Assembly (NCBI GenBank): GCA_964647625.1 | Contig: CAZYHZ010000003.1 | Span: forward strand, 66,823 to 130,822 | DNA length: 64,000 bases | Source of the DNA: DASRJG01 sp964647625 | Lineage (GTDB): Bacteria; Acidobacteriota; Polarisedimenticolia; Polarisedimenticolales; DASRJG01 | Direction: 5' to 3' | Shown: positions 46,006 through 55,343 of the stretch, one piece after another | Layout of the letters: each line of letters starts with the position of its first letter | Numbering within the stretch: the first letter of the stretch is position 1 | Position numbers and translations under genes: made by a program | Notes under the pieces: model-generated | Databases searched by the model: none | Told to the model about the DNA's origin: nothing | What the model saw: the letters and a program-made list of their open reading frames with translations, nothing else

Positions 46006-46908
46006 CTACCAGGCCTCGAACTCGCGCGTCAGCCGCACGCCGAACTTCGCGGACACTTCGTTCTCGACGAGCGTCACGAGCGCGACCACGTCCGCCGAAG
46101 TCCCGCCTCCTACGTTGACGAAGAAGTTCGCGTGCTTGTCGGAGACCTCGATCCCGCCCAGCCGCCGGCCCTTCAACCCGGCGGCCTCGATCAGCCGCCC
46201 GGCGAAATCGCCCTCGGGCTTCACGAAGACGGACCCGCACGAGGGCAGCTCGGTCGGCTGCGTCGATTTGCGGATCTCCTGGAACTTGGCCAGGCGCGCT
46301 GCGACCGCGGTGCGGTCGTCTCCCGCGAGCGCGAGGGTCGCCGACAGCACGACGCCGCCGCGGCCGCGAAACGCACTTTTCCGGTACCCGAACGCGCAAG
46401 CGCCGGCGGGGACGTCGTGCACGAGGCCGTCGCGTTCCATGTAGGAGACGGACTCGACGACGTTTCCGATCTCGAACGCGTGCCATCCGGCATTCATGAC
46501 GATCGCGCCGCCGATGCTGCCGGGGACGCCGGCGCCGAACTCGATTCCCGCGAGCCCCGCCGCCGCCGCGGCGTTGGCCGCGGCCGGAAACGATGCGCCC
46601 GCTCCGGCGACGAGCCTCCATCCGTCGATCGAGATCTCGTCGATTACCTTGCGCAGCCGGAGCACCAGGCCGCGGACGCCGGCATCCGGCACCAGGAGGT
46701 TCGATCCGTTCCCCAGCACCCGCCAGGGAAGCCCCCGCCTTTGAGCCCACGACACGGCACGGGTGACGTCGTCCACGTCGAGCGGGGTCGCCAGGACCTC
46801 GGCGGGTCCGCCGATGCGCCAGGTCGTCAGGGGAGCCAGCGGAGTCTCGGCGAGAATTTCGCCGCGAAACCCGGCGCTCGTCAGGTCGTCGATCAACGAC
46901 ACGGGCAT
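46006..46908 (-). CDS. murB: UDP-N-acetylenolpyruvoylglucosamine reductase
   Basis: This 300-aa FAD enzyme has VLGNGSNLLVPDAGV, GAGVPGSIGGAIVMNAG (FAD-binding), the catalytic Ser in PSCGSVFVKP and the terminal Glu in REFEAW. The sequence YRKSAFRG rather than YRxSxF-plus-insert places it with the type II enzymes lacking the extra loop. It makes UDP-N-acetylmuramic acid for peptidoglycan. It stands alone, away from the usual mur cluster. Its start codon is three bases from that of the divergent sigma factor gene. Confidence 0.96.
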   Translation of the reverse strand: MPVSLIDDLTSAGFRGEILAETPLAPLTTWRIGGPAEVLATPLDVDDVTRAVSWAQRRGLPWRVLGNGSNLLVPDAGVRGLVLRLRKVIDEISIDGWRLVAGAGASFPAAANAAAAAGLAGIEFGAGVPGSIGGAIVMNAGWHAFEIGNVVESVSYMERDGLVHDVPAGACAFGYRKSAFRGRGGVVLSATLALAGDDRTAVAARLAKFQEIRKSTQPTELPSCGSVFVKPEGDFAGRLIEAAGLKGRRLGGIEVSDKHANFFVNVGGGTSADVVALVTLVENEVSAKFGVRLTREFEAW

Positions 46909-46911
46909 TCA

Positions 46912-47556
46912 ATGGAACTTTACCAGGCTTTGGCGGTCCGATCGTTCGTGGCATTCTTCAAGCTGATGCAGGTGGTGCGCCCGAAGGGACCGTCCGCCGA
47001 CGCAGGCGACGACAGCGAGCTCGTCGAACGGGCTCGGCGAGGCGATCGGCCGGCGTTCGACCGCCTTGTCGAGATTCATCTTCCTCATATCTGGGCCACG
47101 GTGTTCAAGATGGTCCGCCACCGGGAAGACGCGGAAGATGTCGTCCAAGAGGTGTTCATCACGGCCTACCGGGCGCTTCCGGGCTTCCGCGGCGATTCGA
47201 AGCTGTCCACGTGGCTGCACCGGATCGCGGTGACGCGGTCGCTGCATCACCTCGACCGCGCCGAAACCAAGAGGGAGCGCGCCTCCGACACGCTCGACGA
47301 GTCGTGGCAAGACGGGCCGCCGGTGCGACAAAACCCTCTCGGGGCGCTCGAGGCCAAAGAGTTGATGCGCAAGCTCGCGGACTGTCTCCTGAAGCTCCCG
47401 GCCGCGTGGCGCGCGATCCTCGCCCTTCGTGATTCCGAGGAGCACTCGTACGAGAGAATCGCGGAGCTCCTGGGAATCGAGATGGGCACGGTCCGCTCGA
47501 GGCTCTCCCGCGCGCGCGGGGCACTTCGGGAGTGTGTCGAAGGGAGAACGCCATGA
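46912..47556 (+). CDS. ECF-family RNA polymerase sigma factor
   Basis: This 214-aa protein has region 2 (VFKMVRHREDAEDVVQEVFITAYRAL) and region 4 (LALRDSEEHSYERIAELLGIEMGTVRSRLSRARGAL). The first 30 residues before the conserved part are hydrophobic and unusual, so an internal ATG (46966, MQVVRPKGPS) may be the real start. An anti-sigma gene follows with a 4-base overlap (47553-47556). Confidence 0.92.
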   Translation: MELYQALAVRSFVAFFKLMQVVRPKGPSADAGDDSELVERARRGDRPAFDRLVEIHLPHIWATVFKMVRHREDAEDVVQEVFITAYRALPGFRGDSKLSTWLHRIAVTRSLHHLDRAETKRERASDTLDESWQDGPPVRQNPLGALEAKELMRKLADCLLKLPAAWRAILALRDSEEHSYERIAELLGIEMGTVRSRLSRARGALRECVEGRTP

Positions 47557-48635
47557 CCGGGCCCGATCCGCATCCGCGCGAGGCGCTCTCCGCGTACCTG
47601 GACGACGCGCTTGGCATCGAGGAGCGATCCGTGGTCGACCGGCATCTCGCATCGTGCGAGGACTGCCGCGCGGAGCTTGCCGCCCTCGAGCGGCTGGCCG
47701 CGGCGATGCGCGCCGAGAGGATCCCGCCGCCTCCCGCCGATCTCGCCGTGAAGATCGCGCTCCGGCTCGAGCCGGGCGAGCCCGTGCGCCGCGGAAAGCT
47801 CCGGTTCGCCGTGCCCGCGACGATCGCGGCGACCTTGGGCGCGATCGGAGTCTTGTTCGCGCTTCGGTGGCAAGGCGAAAGACCCTTGGCACCGGCTCCT
47901 CTTCCGCCGCCCTCGGCCCAGGCCGATGTCAAGGTCGAGCCGCAAGCGGCGTCGCCGTCTCCCGCGCCGCAGCGCGAGCGCGCCGCTCAAGACGAGCTCG
48001 CCGCCGCGCGCGCCGATCGTCCGGCAGCCGCAGCGGCGGAGCCGAGTCTCCAGAAGAGTTCCGTGCAGCCGCCACCCGCGCCGGTTGCTCCCGCGGAGGC
48101 AGAACGAAGGGCCGAAGCACCAACCGAAGGAGGATCCGCCGGATCCGCCCTCGGCACTGTGAACAGCGTTGCGCCCGGTACGCAGGGACGCGTCGGCCAG
48201 GCCGCGGAGGTTCCGGCAGCGCAGGCGCTGCCGGAACAGGCGCCGCCGCTGCGGGAACAACGGTCGCAGGCAGCGGCGCCACAGGCGTTCGTCAAGGACC
48301 TCGACCGGTCCGCCAAGAAGGCCGAAGTCGCGGCCGAGTGCGGAGAGCGCTGGTCGGACTCAGGAGTGCGGGCGACCTGGGCAGTCGCAAACCCCGTCGA
48401 CGCGGCGCTGCGCCTCGATCGGATGGCGCGCGAGACCGGCGGGCGGGGGACGTGGTGGGGCGTCGCCGACGGCCGGCCGTACGTCCTCGTCATTCCGCGC
48501 TCCCGGTTCCAGGAGTCGCTGGCGAACCTGCGCGCGCGCGGCGTGACCGGTCTCGATCCTTCGTCGGAAATCGCGCCGGGAGACGATTGCCTCGGGGTAT
48601 CGATCGCGCTGATCGAATCGACGTCGAAGCCCTAG
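47553..48635 (+). CDS. Zinc-finger anti-sigma factor with Pro/Ala-rich periplasmic region
   Basis: This 360-aa protein starts with an anti-sigma ZAS-like domain (residues 10-60; HLASCEDCRAEL gives the His-x3-Cys-x2-Cys zinc site), followed by a single membrane helix (about 90-108). A Pro/Ala/Glu-rich stretch of about 140 residues leads to a C-terminal domain (about 250-360; CGERWSDSGVRATWAV) that I do not recognise. It is expected to sequester the ECF factor encoded just upstream. The start at 47553 overlaps the sigma stop. Confidence 0.87.
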   Translation: MTGPDPHPREALSAYLDDALGIEERSVVDRHLASCEDCRAELAALERLAAAMRAERIPPPPADLAVKIALRLEPGEPVRRGKLRFAVPATIAATLGAIGVLFALRWQGERPLAPAPLPPPSAQADVKVEPQAASPSPAPQRERAAQDELAAARADRPAAAAAEPSLQKSSVQPPPAPVAPAEAERRAEAPTEGGSAGSALGTVNSVAPGTQGRVGQAAEVPAAQALPEQAPPLREQRSQAAAPQAFVKDLDRSAKKAEVAAECGERWSDSGVRATWAVANPVDAALRLDRMARETGGRGTWWGVADGRPYVLVIPRSRFQESLANLRARGVTGLDPSSEIAPGDDCLGVSIALIESTSKP

Positions 48636-48637
48636 CG

Positions 48638-49447
48638 TCAGCGCGAGAGTTTCTTCAGCCCGTCGTCGGCGTCGGCGATCCATGCCGCCGCATCGGGAAG
48701 CGCGGACTCGTTCCCGCCCAAGGCGAGCGCCTTGGCCTTCTCGTAGGCCTCGCGCGCCTGGTCGCGCTTGCCGTTCGCGGCCAGCGCCTCGCCGAGCGCG
48801 GCCTGATTGGGCGGGAACTGTGGCCGCAGCTCGACGGCCTTTCGAGCTTCCTCGAGTCCCTTCTCCGGATCTCCCGGGCCCGCCGGCCAGCCGGGCGCCC
48901 GGAGGAGCAACATCGCCATCACGCGATGCGGCCCGGCGTCTTCATACGCTGGATCGCCCTCGATCGCCCGCGCGAGCTCGGCGACCATCTTGCGCAGTCC
49001 GTCTTCCGCGGTGGACCGCACCTCGCGCGCTTGAAGGCCGACGGCGACACCGAGCCAGTAGTGGCACGCCGGAAGATCCGGAGAGCGGCGGACGCACCAC
49101 TGCGCCGCTTGAACCGCGGAAACGGCTTTGTCGGCTCGCGCCTTCCCGGCCGGGAGGCGATCGATGAGCCACGTTTTCGCTCGTGTCGCTCCGATCAAGC
49201 CGGAGACGTCCTTTTCGTCGGCCTGCGCGGCGTTCAGATAAAGCGTTTCCGCGGCCTCGACCGCCCGCACGTCCGGACGCTGCGCCCACCGCTCGTCGGC
49301 CTCGCGAAGCGCGGCGGCCGGATCGACCGCCGGGGCCTCGCCGGCGGCGGGCTTGGTAGCGAGCGCCGCAACGGAGGGGGGCTCACGCAGGGCGGGAGCG
49401 CACCCGGTCAGCGCCGCCGCCAGGATCAAGCACGCTCGGACCCTCAC
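48638..49447 (-). CDS. TPR-containing lipoprotein
   Basis: This 269-aa protein has a short lipoprotein signal (residues 1-16, lipobox LTGC) and TPR-like helices in the C-terminal half (EARKAVELRPQFPPNQAALGEALAANG). No enzymatic motif is seen. It starts with GTG at 49447, overlapping the stop of the PhnD-like gene (GTGA). The pairing with a binding protein suggests work at the periplasmic face, but the role is unknown. Confidence 0.8.
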   Translation of the reverse strand: MRVRACLILAAALTGCAPALREPPSVAALATKPAAGEAPAVDPAAALREADERWAQRPDVRAVEAAETLYLNAAQADEKDVSGLIGATRAKTWLIDRLPAGKARADKAVSAVQAAQWCVRRSPDLPACHYWLGVAVGLQAREVRSTAEDGLRKMVAELARAIEGDPAYEDAGPHRVMAMLLLRAPGWPAGPGDPEKGLEEARKAVELRPQFPPNQAALGEALAANGKRDQAREAYEKAKALALGGNESALPDAAAWIADADDGLKKLSR

Positions 49448-50298
49448 TTGCTCTTGCCGGCGGGCGCATAGGCCGCCCGAGCCGCGGAGAGTCCTTTCTC
49501 GTCCAGAGGAACGAACCGCGCCAGCCGCACCGCATCGAGGGAGGCCGCCCCTTCGGGCGTCTTCGCCATGCGGAGCATCCCGGCCACGAGGGGGTCGACG
49601 TCGGAGCGCGGGGCGGTGTTTGAGACCGCGCAGACCAGGAACCCCGGAATCGGCGGCGACGTCGCGACGACGTCGAGGTCCGCCGCGAACGGCAACGTCG
49701 CAAGCGCTTTGGATTGCGAAGCGTCGAGCAGGACGGCCACCTTGTCCCCCGATGCCGACCGCCTCAGACCCGAAAGGACCTGGGAGCTGGCCTCGAAGGT
49801 CACGTCGGACGGAAGCTTTCCCCACTTCCCGAGGGCGACGTTGCGCACGAACTCGGGCGCGTAGCCTGCGAGACCGACGATGGTGAACCCGGAGAGATCG
49901 GCCGCGCTCTTGACGCGGCCCTTCTTCGCGACGAGCGTCCACGTCACCTGCGGCTCTCCGTTTTGCTCCACCGCCTGCGCGCGTGGCTGGAGCTTCAGGT
50001 CATGCTCGTGCACGAGGAAGAACGGCAGCGGAACGAGCGCCAACGACGGCGTCTTCGCCTGGAGCCGCGCGACACCCGCAGCCTCGGTTTCGTAGTACTC
50101 GGCCTTCATACGGGACGCGGGCCACGAGACCGCCGTCGCGACCGCGGCGGCCAGCGCGTCCATGCTAGGCTGCGCCTCGTTCGTGGAACCCGGATAGCCG
50201 GGGGCGCAGATCACGAGCGTCACCGGCGCGGCCGCAGCGCGTGCCGTCAAGGCGCCGGCGAGAACGAGCGCGGAGAGAATCGAGGTTCGCTTCGACAT
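49444..50298 (-). CDS. PhnD-like phosphate/phosphonate-type substrate-binding protein
   Basis: This 284-aa protein has a Sec signal peptide (about 1-23, ending ARAAAA) and the two-lobed PhnD-like binding fold (LALVPLPFFLVHEHDLKL; SADLSGFTIVGLAGYAPEF). Members bind phosphonates, phosphite or other anions, or serve as sensor proteins; the ligand is not predictable. No permease or ATPase gene of a PhnCDE system is adjacent. Its start codon overlaps the divergent MMPL start in CATG (50296-50299). Confidence 0.75.
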   Translation of the reverse strand: MSKRTSILSALVLAGALTARAAAAPVTLVICAPGYPGSTNEAQPSMDALAAAVATAVSWPASRMKAEYYETEAAGVARLQAKTPSLALVPLPFFLVHEHDLKLQPRAQAVEQNGEPQVTWTLVAKKGRVKSAADLSGFTIVGLAGYAPEFVRNVALGKWGKLPSDVTFEASSQVLSGLRRSASGDKVAVLLDASQSKALATLPFAADLDVVATSPPIPGFLVCAVSNTAPRSDVDPLVAGMLRMAKTPEGAASLDAVRLARFVPLDEKGLSAARAAYAPAGKSK

Positions 50299-52603
50299 GA
50301 CCGCGCTCCATTATGCAATGCCCCCGGATGCTTCGCCGGGCGCCGGCACGCGATTGGCCCGCTGGATCGTCGAACACCCCTGGCTCGTCGTCGCCTTCTG
50401 GGTCCTCTGCGCCCCGTTCGCGGCGCGCTTCGCGCTCTCGGTCCAGAGCGACAACTCTCCCGCGCGCCTCATCGTCGAAAACGACGAGGACTACATACAA
50501 ACCCGCGCGTTCCAGAAGCTGTTCCCCGAAGGCGATTACGTCGTGCTGCTCGCCGAGGCGAAGGACCCGTTCGCCCCGGAGGTGGTCGCGCGCCTCGAGG
50601 CGCTCGAGCACGCCGTGGCCCAGGTGCCGCACGTGCGGCCGCTCTCGGCGCTCACGATCTTCAAGCAGACGCACCCCAGCTTCGCCGCGACCGCGGACGA
50701 TGCCGCCGCATTTCGGTCCTTCGCGACCGGAACCACGCTCTTCAGGAAGCAGGGGCTCGTGGGGGAGGGCGTTCTCGGGATCCCGCTTGAGCTTCAGGCC
50801 GAGCGCCGGGAGGACGTCCAGGCGCTGCTCGCGGCGGTCGACCAGGCCGTGGCACCCTTCGTCGATCACCCGGCCCCCCTGACGGCGGTGAGGAAGGTCG
50901 GCGGGGCCTACGTCGACCGCTACCTCTCGGAGGAGACCCAGCGCTCGACGCTTCTCTTCATGCCGCTGTTCGGTCTCTTCATCGTGCTGTTCAATCTGTT
51001 CCTCTACCGGTCGTTCCGCACCCTGCTCGCGTTCGCGCTGACGATCGGCGTGACGATCCTGTTCACCGAGGCCTTCGCCGGCGTGATGGGCTTCGTCTCG
51101 ACGATCGTCTCGTCGCTCGTTCCGCTGACGGTGCTCGTCACCTGCACGTCGACCCTGGTCTACCTGCATTCGCTCTACGTCGCGGGACCCGAGGAGGGAA
51201 GCCTCAGGGACCACCAGGTGTTCATGATGCGGAACAAGTTCCTTCCGTGCAGCGCATCGATCTTCGCCGCCGCCGTGGGATTCGCCGCGCTGGCGGTCTC
51301 GAGCATCCGCCCGATCCGTGAGATGGGGTACTGGGTGGCCGCCGGGATGGTCCTGACGTGGATCGCGTCGTTCACGCTCTTTCCCGCGCTGCAGCAGCTC
51401 CTGAAGACGCCGACGTCCTCGGAGCGCAAGACCGCGGGGGCCTGGTGGCCGCAGATCGTCGAGAAGATCCCGTCGTTTTCCTACCGGTTCCGCTTCGTGC
51501 TCGTGCCGGGCGCCGTCGTGCTGATGCTCGTGGGGCTGTGCGCGCTGCTCGGCGTGCCGCGGCTCATCGAGCCGATGCCCCTCGAAACCGACGCGCTTGA
51601 CTACATCGATCCGCACCTTCCGATCTACAAGGACACGCGCCGGTTCGAGGCGACGATGTCGGGGCTGAACGTCGCGGAAGCCTGGATCAAAACCCCCGAG
51701 GGGCGCGTGCTCGACCCGATGGTCCTGCGGGGGCTCGACCGGTTCCGCGCGCTGCTCGAGGCCGACTCGCGCGTCGGGGCCGTGCTGTCCCCGACGACGC
51801 TGCTCCAGTGGGTTCGCTACGTGCAGGGGCAGGGAGATTCCCTCCCGGACGACGATGCCTCGTGGAAGAAGCTGGCCGGGGACTTCGAGCAGCTGGCGCT
51901 GACGCGCCCGGAGTTCCGCGGCTCGATCGACGTCTCGACGCTCGCGAACGCGAGGGTTCGCGTCATCACCCGGAAGGGGTTCTCGGGATACGCCGATCTC
52001 AAGAAGTTCCTGACGTCGACGTGGGCCGAAGCGCAGCACCGCGAGCCGGCGCTCGCGGAGTGCACGATGACGGTCACGGGCGAGGGGGTCTTGGGCGCCA
52101 AGATCGCCCACTATCTCGTGCCGACGTTGACCGAGAGCTTTGCGATCACCGCGGCCGTGATCTTCGTGGCGTTCCTGATCGTCTTCCGGTCGCCGGCCGC
52201 GCGGCTCATGGCGATGATCCCGTCGGTCTTCGCGATCCTCGTGATGTTCCTGGTCATGCGCGCGACGGGAATCGCGCTCAACGTCGCGACCATCCTGATC
52301 GCATCGACCGTTCTCGGCGCGTCGGAGAACGACCAGATCCATTTCTTCTACCATTTCCAGGAGGGGCGCAAGCTCGGCGGGACCGAGGCCGCGCTGCGCC
52401 ACGCGCTGACCGTCTCCGGGGGCGCGATCATCTTCGCGACGTTCATCAACGCCGGCGGCTTTCTGGCGCTCGCGCTGTCGCCGCTCCCGCCGATGCGTCA
52501 GTTCGGGATCGTGTCCGCGTGCGCGTTCCTGCTGTCGATGATCGCGGACTTCACGGCGCTTCCCGCGTCCCTGTGGCTCGTGTCCAAGGATCGGCCGGGA
52601 TAG
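50297..52603 (+). CDS. MMPL/RND-superfamily exporter
   Basis: This 768-aa protein has the RND layout: one membrane helix near the N-terminus, a large periplasmic domain, five helices (from about 215), and the same pattern repeated in the second half (from about 595). It resembles the MMPL/HpnN group, which export lipids or hopanoids. The substrate is unknown. ATG 50297 overlaps the opposite start; an ATG at 50318 (MPPDASPGAG) is a likely alternative. No membrane-fusion protein gene is adjacent. Confidence 0.88.
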   Translation: MTALHYAMPPDASPGAGTRLARWIVEHPWLVVAFWVLCAPFAARFALSVQSDNSPARLIVENDEDYIQTRAFQKLFPEGDYVVLLAEAKDPFAPEVVARLEALEHAVAQVPHVRPLSALTIFKQTHPSFAATADDAAAFRSFATGTTLFRKQGLVGEGVLGIPLELQAERREDVQALLAAVDQAVAPFVDHPAPLTAVRKVGGAYVDRYLSEETQRSTLLFMPLFGLFIVLFNLFLYRSFRTLLAFALTIGVTILFTEAFAGVMGFVSTIVSSLVPLTVLVTCTSTLVYLHSLYVAGPEEGSLRDHQVFMMRNKFLPCSASIFAAAVGFAALAVSSIRPIREMGYWVAAGMVLTWIASFTLFPALQQLLKTPTSSERKTAGAWWPQIVEKIPSFSYRFRFVLVPGAVVLMLVGLCALLGVPRLIEPMPLETDALDYIDPHLPIYKDTRRFEATMSGLNVAEAWIKTPEGRVLDPMVLRGLDRFRALLEADSRVGAVLSPTTLLQWVRYVQGQGDSLPDDDASWKKLAGDFEQLALTRPEFRGSIDVSTLANARVRVITRKGFSGYADLKKFLTSTWAEAQHREPALAECTMTVTGEGVLGAKIAHYLVPTLTESFAITAAVIFVAFLIVFRSPAARLMAMIPSVFAILVMFLVMRATGIALNVATILIASTVLGASENDQIHFFYHFQEGRKLGGTEAALRHALTVSGGAIIFATFINAGGFLALALSPLPPMRQFGIVSACAFLLSMIADFTALPASLWLVSKDRPG

Positions 52604-52609
52604 CCCTCG

Positions 52610-54646
52610 TCACATCGAGATTTCGGGGCCGGCTCCTTCTTCCTCGGTCGCGCGGCGCGCGTCCCACCACAGAAAGACGCCCAGAGCGACGAACACGGCG
52701 AGCCCGAGCCAGTTCCCGGCGCCACCGTCGTTGCCCCACTCGTAGTGAACGTCGATCTTCAGGGAATCGAGCGCGAACCGGATCATCCCGTCGGCGACGC
52801 CCGCGATGGCGCCACCGGCGATGAACCCCGACGCGATCAGCGTCCCGCGGCTGCCGCGGGCCTTCCCGAGGAGCGTCCCCGCCGGCCGGCGCACGAGCCA
52901 GGCCACGATCGCGCCGGCCAGGATCGGTGTGTTGAGCTCGATCGGCAGGTACATGCCGAGCGCGAACGCGAGCGTCGAGATGCCGAGCATCTGGATGGTC
53001 ACAGCGACAACGGCCCCGATACCGTAGAGGAACCACGGCGCGGTGCCCGACTGCATGACGGACGAGATCACGGCGGCCATCGCGTTGGCCTGCGGGGCGG
53101 CCACGGGCTGGGGGTGGTCGGGCGAGGGCGCGTACCCGTAGACCTTCGCGAAGACGAACATGATCGCGGTGACCGTCACGGCGGCGACGATCGAGCCCGA
53201 GACGAGCGTCAGCTCGATCCGCCGGGGCGTGGCACCCGTCCAGTAGCCGACCTTCAGCAGCGTCACCATCGATCCCGTCATGGACAGCGCCGTGCACACG
53301 ACGCCTCCGATCAGGAGCACGGCCAGCATGCCCGACGGGCCGGAAAGCCCGAGCGCCGACAGCACGCCCGCCGAGATGATCAGCGTCGTGAGTGTCATCC
53401 CCGAGATCGGCGTCGTCGAGATCATTGCGATCGCCCACGCCGACACCGCCGCGAACAGGAAGGTGATCGCGAGCGTCAATCCCAGAGAGATCGCGGCCGT
53501 CGACGTCGGCGTCGCGGTCCCCGGGAGCACCGCGAACCGGAAGTAGAGGAAGATCGCCAGCGCCACGGCGACCGTTCCCAGGACCACACTACGGATCGAA
53601 AGGTCGAGGTCGGTCCGCAGGACGGCCTCGGTCCGGCTCCCGGCGCGCTTTATCTCGCCCAGGACGCGCGAGATCGCCTGGGCGATGACGGGCGACATCT
53701 TGACGACCGAGAGCACCCCCGCGGCGAAGATCGCGCCGATGCCGATGTAGCGCACGTACTGGCCGAAGATCGTCTCCGCGTCCATCCCTCCCAAGGGCGG
53801 CCGTCCGGGAAACAGCGGGCCGGGCGCGACGCGGCCGATCACGGCGAGCAGCGGGATGAACACGTAGTAGGACAGGAACGAGCCGGCCGCGATGATGGCC
53901 GCGTACTGCAGTCCGACGATGTATCCGAGCCCGAGCACCGCGGCCGAGGTGTTGAGGACGAAGATCGCTTTGACGTCGTCGGTCAGCTTGTGGAGCGACG
54001 GGACGAGGACGGTCGTGAACGTGTCCCGCCACGCCTTGAAATGCAGCGCGAGGAAGTCCATCACGAAGCCGACCGCCATCGAGCTGAGCAGCACGAGCGC
54101 CTGGCGTCCGCCTCGCCCGCCGGTGACGAGGATCTCGGTCGTGGCGGTCGCCTCGGGGAACGGGAGCTTCCCGTGCATCTCGGAGACGAAGTAGCGCCGG
54201 AACGGGATCAGGAAGAGCACGCCGAGGATCGCGCCGAGGAGCGGCACGAAGAAGATCTGCGCGAAGCTCGATTGCTTCTCGAGGCCCAGGATGAACACCG
54301 CCGGCATCGTGAAGGTCGATCCTCCGACGACGATGCCGGCCGTCGCCCCGAGCGCGACGATGTTGACGTTTTCGAGGAGCGTCGATTTGCGCCGCGCAAT
54401 GGCGGAGTATCCGATCGCGAGGATGGCGATCGGAATCGCGCTCTCGATCCCCTGTCCGAGCTTGAGCGCCAGGTAGGCCGCTGCGGCGGAGAAGATCGCG
54501 GTCATCGCCAGCCCGAACCCGAGGGAACGGACGGTGATCTCCGCGACCGAAGCCGAAGCCGGGACGATCGGCTGGTAGGTCTCGCCGGGCGCGAGCTCCC
54601 GGTATGCGTTGTCCGGGAGCCCGCCGGACGGTTCGAGCTCGCTCAT
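52610..54646 (-). CDS. OPT-family oligopeptide transporter
   Basis: This 678-aa protein has about 14-16 membrane helices and the OPT pattern, including IPIAILAIGYSAIARRK, GKLPFPEATATTEIL and PLLAVIGRVAP. OPT members move oligopeptides or metal chelates with proton symport. It stands alone on the minus strand, convergent with the MMPL gene, and lies 13 bases after yceI-like gene transcription direction. Confidence 0.93.
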   Translation of the reverse strand: MSELEPSGGLPDNAYRELAPGETYQPIVPASASVAEITVRSLGFGLAMTAIFSAAAAYLALKLGQGIESAIPIAILAIGYSAIARRKSTLLENVNIVALGATAGIVVGGSTFTMPAVFILGLEKQSSFAQIFFVPLLGAILGVLFLIPFRRYFVSEMHGKLPFPEATATTEILVTGGRGGRQALVLLSSMAVGFVMDFLALHFKAWRDTFTTVLVPSLHKLTDDVKAIFVLNTSAAVLGLGYIVGLQYAAIIAAGSFLSYYVFIPLLAVIGRVAPGPLFPGRPPLGGMDAETIFGQYVRYIGIGAIFAAGVLSVVKMSPVIAQAISRVLGEIKRAGSRTEAVLRTDLDLSIRSVVLGTVAVALAIFLYFRFAVLPGTATPTSTAAISLGLTLAITFLFAAVSAWAIAMISTTPISGMTLTTLIISAGVLSALGLSGPSGMLAVLLIGGVVCTALSMTGSMVTLLKVGYWTGATPRRIELTLVSGSIVAAVTVTAIMFVFAKVYGYAPSPDHPQPVAAPQANAMAAVISSVMQSGTAPWFLYGIGAVVAVTIQMLGISTLAFALGMYLPIELNTPILAGAIVAWLVRRPAGTLLGKARGSRGTLIASGFIAGGAIAGVADGMIRFALDSLKIDVHYEWGNDGGAGNWLGLAVFVALGVFLWWDARRATEEEGAGPEISM

Positions 54647-54659
54647 GGGGCCGCGGAGT

Positions 54660-55295
54660 TTAGGGCTTCTTCGGTGCGGGCGGCGCGTCCGGCATTTTCA
54701 TGGCCTCGATGTCGAGCGAGATGGCCACGTTGTCGCTGACGACCACACCGCCGCCTTCGAGAGCCGCGTTCCACTTCACGCCGAAGTCCTGGCGGTTGAT
54801 GGTCGTCGTGGCGGACGCCGCGACGCGCGATTCGCCGCGCATGCCCTTGATGATCTTCGACAGCGGCGTCACGTCGAGCGTGACCTCCTTGGTCACGCCG
54901 TGCATCGTCAGGTCGCCGACCAGCTTGAATGCCCCCGCGGCTCCCGGAATCACCTTCTTCGACTTGAACGTGATCGTCGGGAACTTGGCGACGTCGAAGA
55001 ACTCGTCGCTCTTCAGGTGGACGTCGCGGCTGTCGTTGTGCGTGTTGACCGACGCGACGTCGATCGACGCGTCGACCTTGATCGACGCCACCGACGAGCC
55101 GTCGTATTCGACCGTGCCGGAGAACTTCCCGAACTCGCCGCGCACCGTCGAGATCATGAGGTGCGTGACGGAAAAACCGGCCGCGGAGTGCGTGCCGTCG
55201 ATCTGCCAGACGTCCGCGGCGGAGGCGTGGGGACCGAGCAGAGCGCACGCCGCAAATAGCGAAGCCGCGGCGAGCGAGCGCGCGAATCGGAGCAT
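54660..55295 (-). CDS. YceI-family periplasmic lipocalin-like protein
   Basis: This 211-aa protein has a signal peptide (about 1-26) and the YceI fold: WQIDGTHSAAGFSVTHLMISTVRGEF, then HLKSDEFFDVAKFPTITFKSKK. YceI proteins bind polyisoprenoids or related lipids in a barrel, and some are stress-induced. AAGGAGG precedes the ATG. It is followed in the same direction by the OPT gene, 13 bases downstream, so the two may form an operon. Confidence 0.94.
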   Translation of the reverse strand: MLRFARSLAAASLFAACALLGPHASAADVWQIDGTHSAAGFSVTHLMISTVRGEFGKFSGTVEYDGSSVASIKVDASIDVASVNTHNDSRDVHLKSDEFFDVAKFPTITFKSKKVIPGAAGAFKLVGDLTMHGVTKEVTLDVTPLSKIIKGMRGESRVAASATTTINRQDFGVKWNAALEGGGVVVSDNVAISLDIEAMKMPDAPPAPKKP

Positions 55296-55343
55296 GTGGG
55301 GGACCTCCTTGTTGGGGGTTCGAGCAAGCTACGATAGCACCGG

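Noticed and set aside
50165..52402. 745-codon minus-strand frame opposite the MMPL exporter
   Set aside because: Charged, low-complexity product with no homology; the plus-strand RND protein is clear.
52745..54739. 664-codon plus-strand frame opposite the OPT transporter
   Set aside because: Very Arg/Asp/Glu-rich with no domain; antisense shadow of a membrane protein gene.
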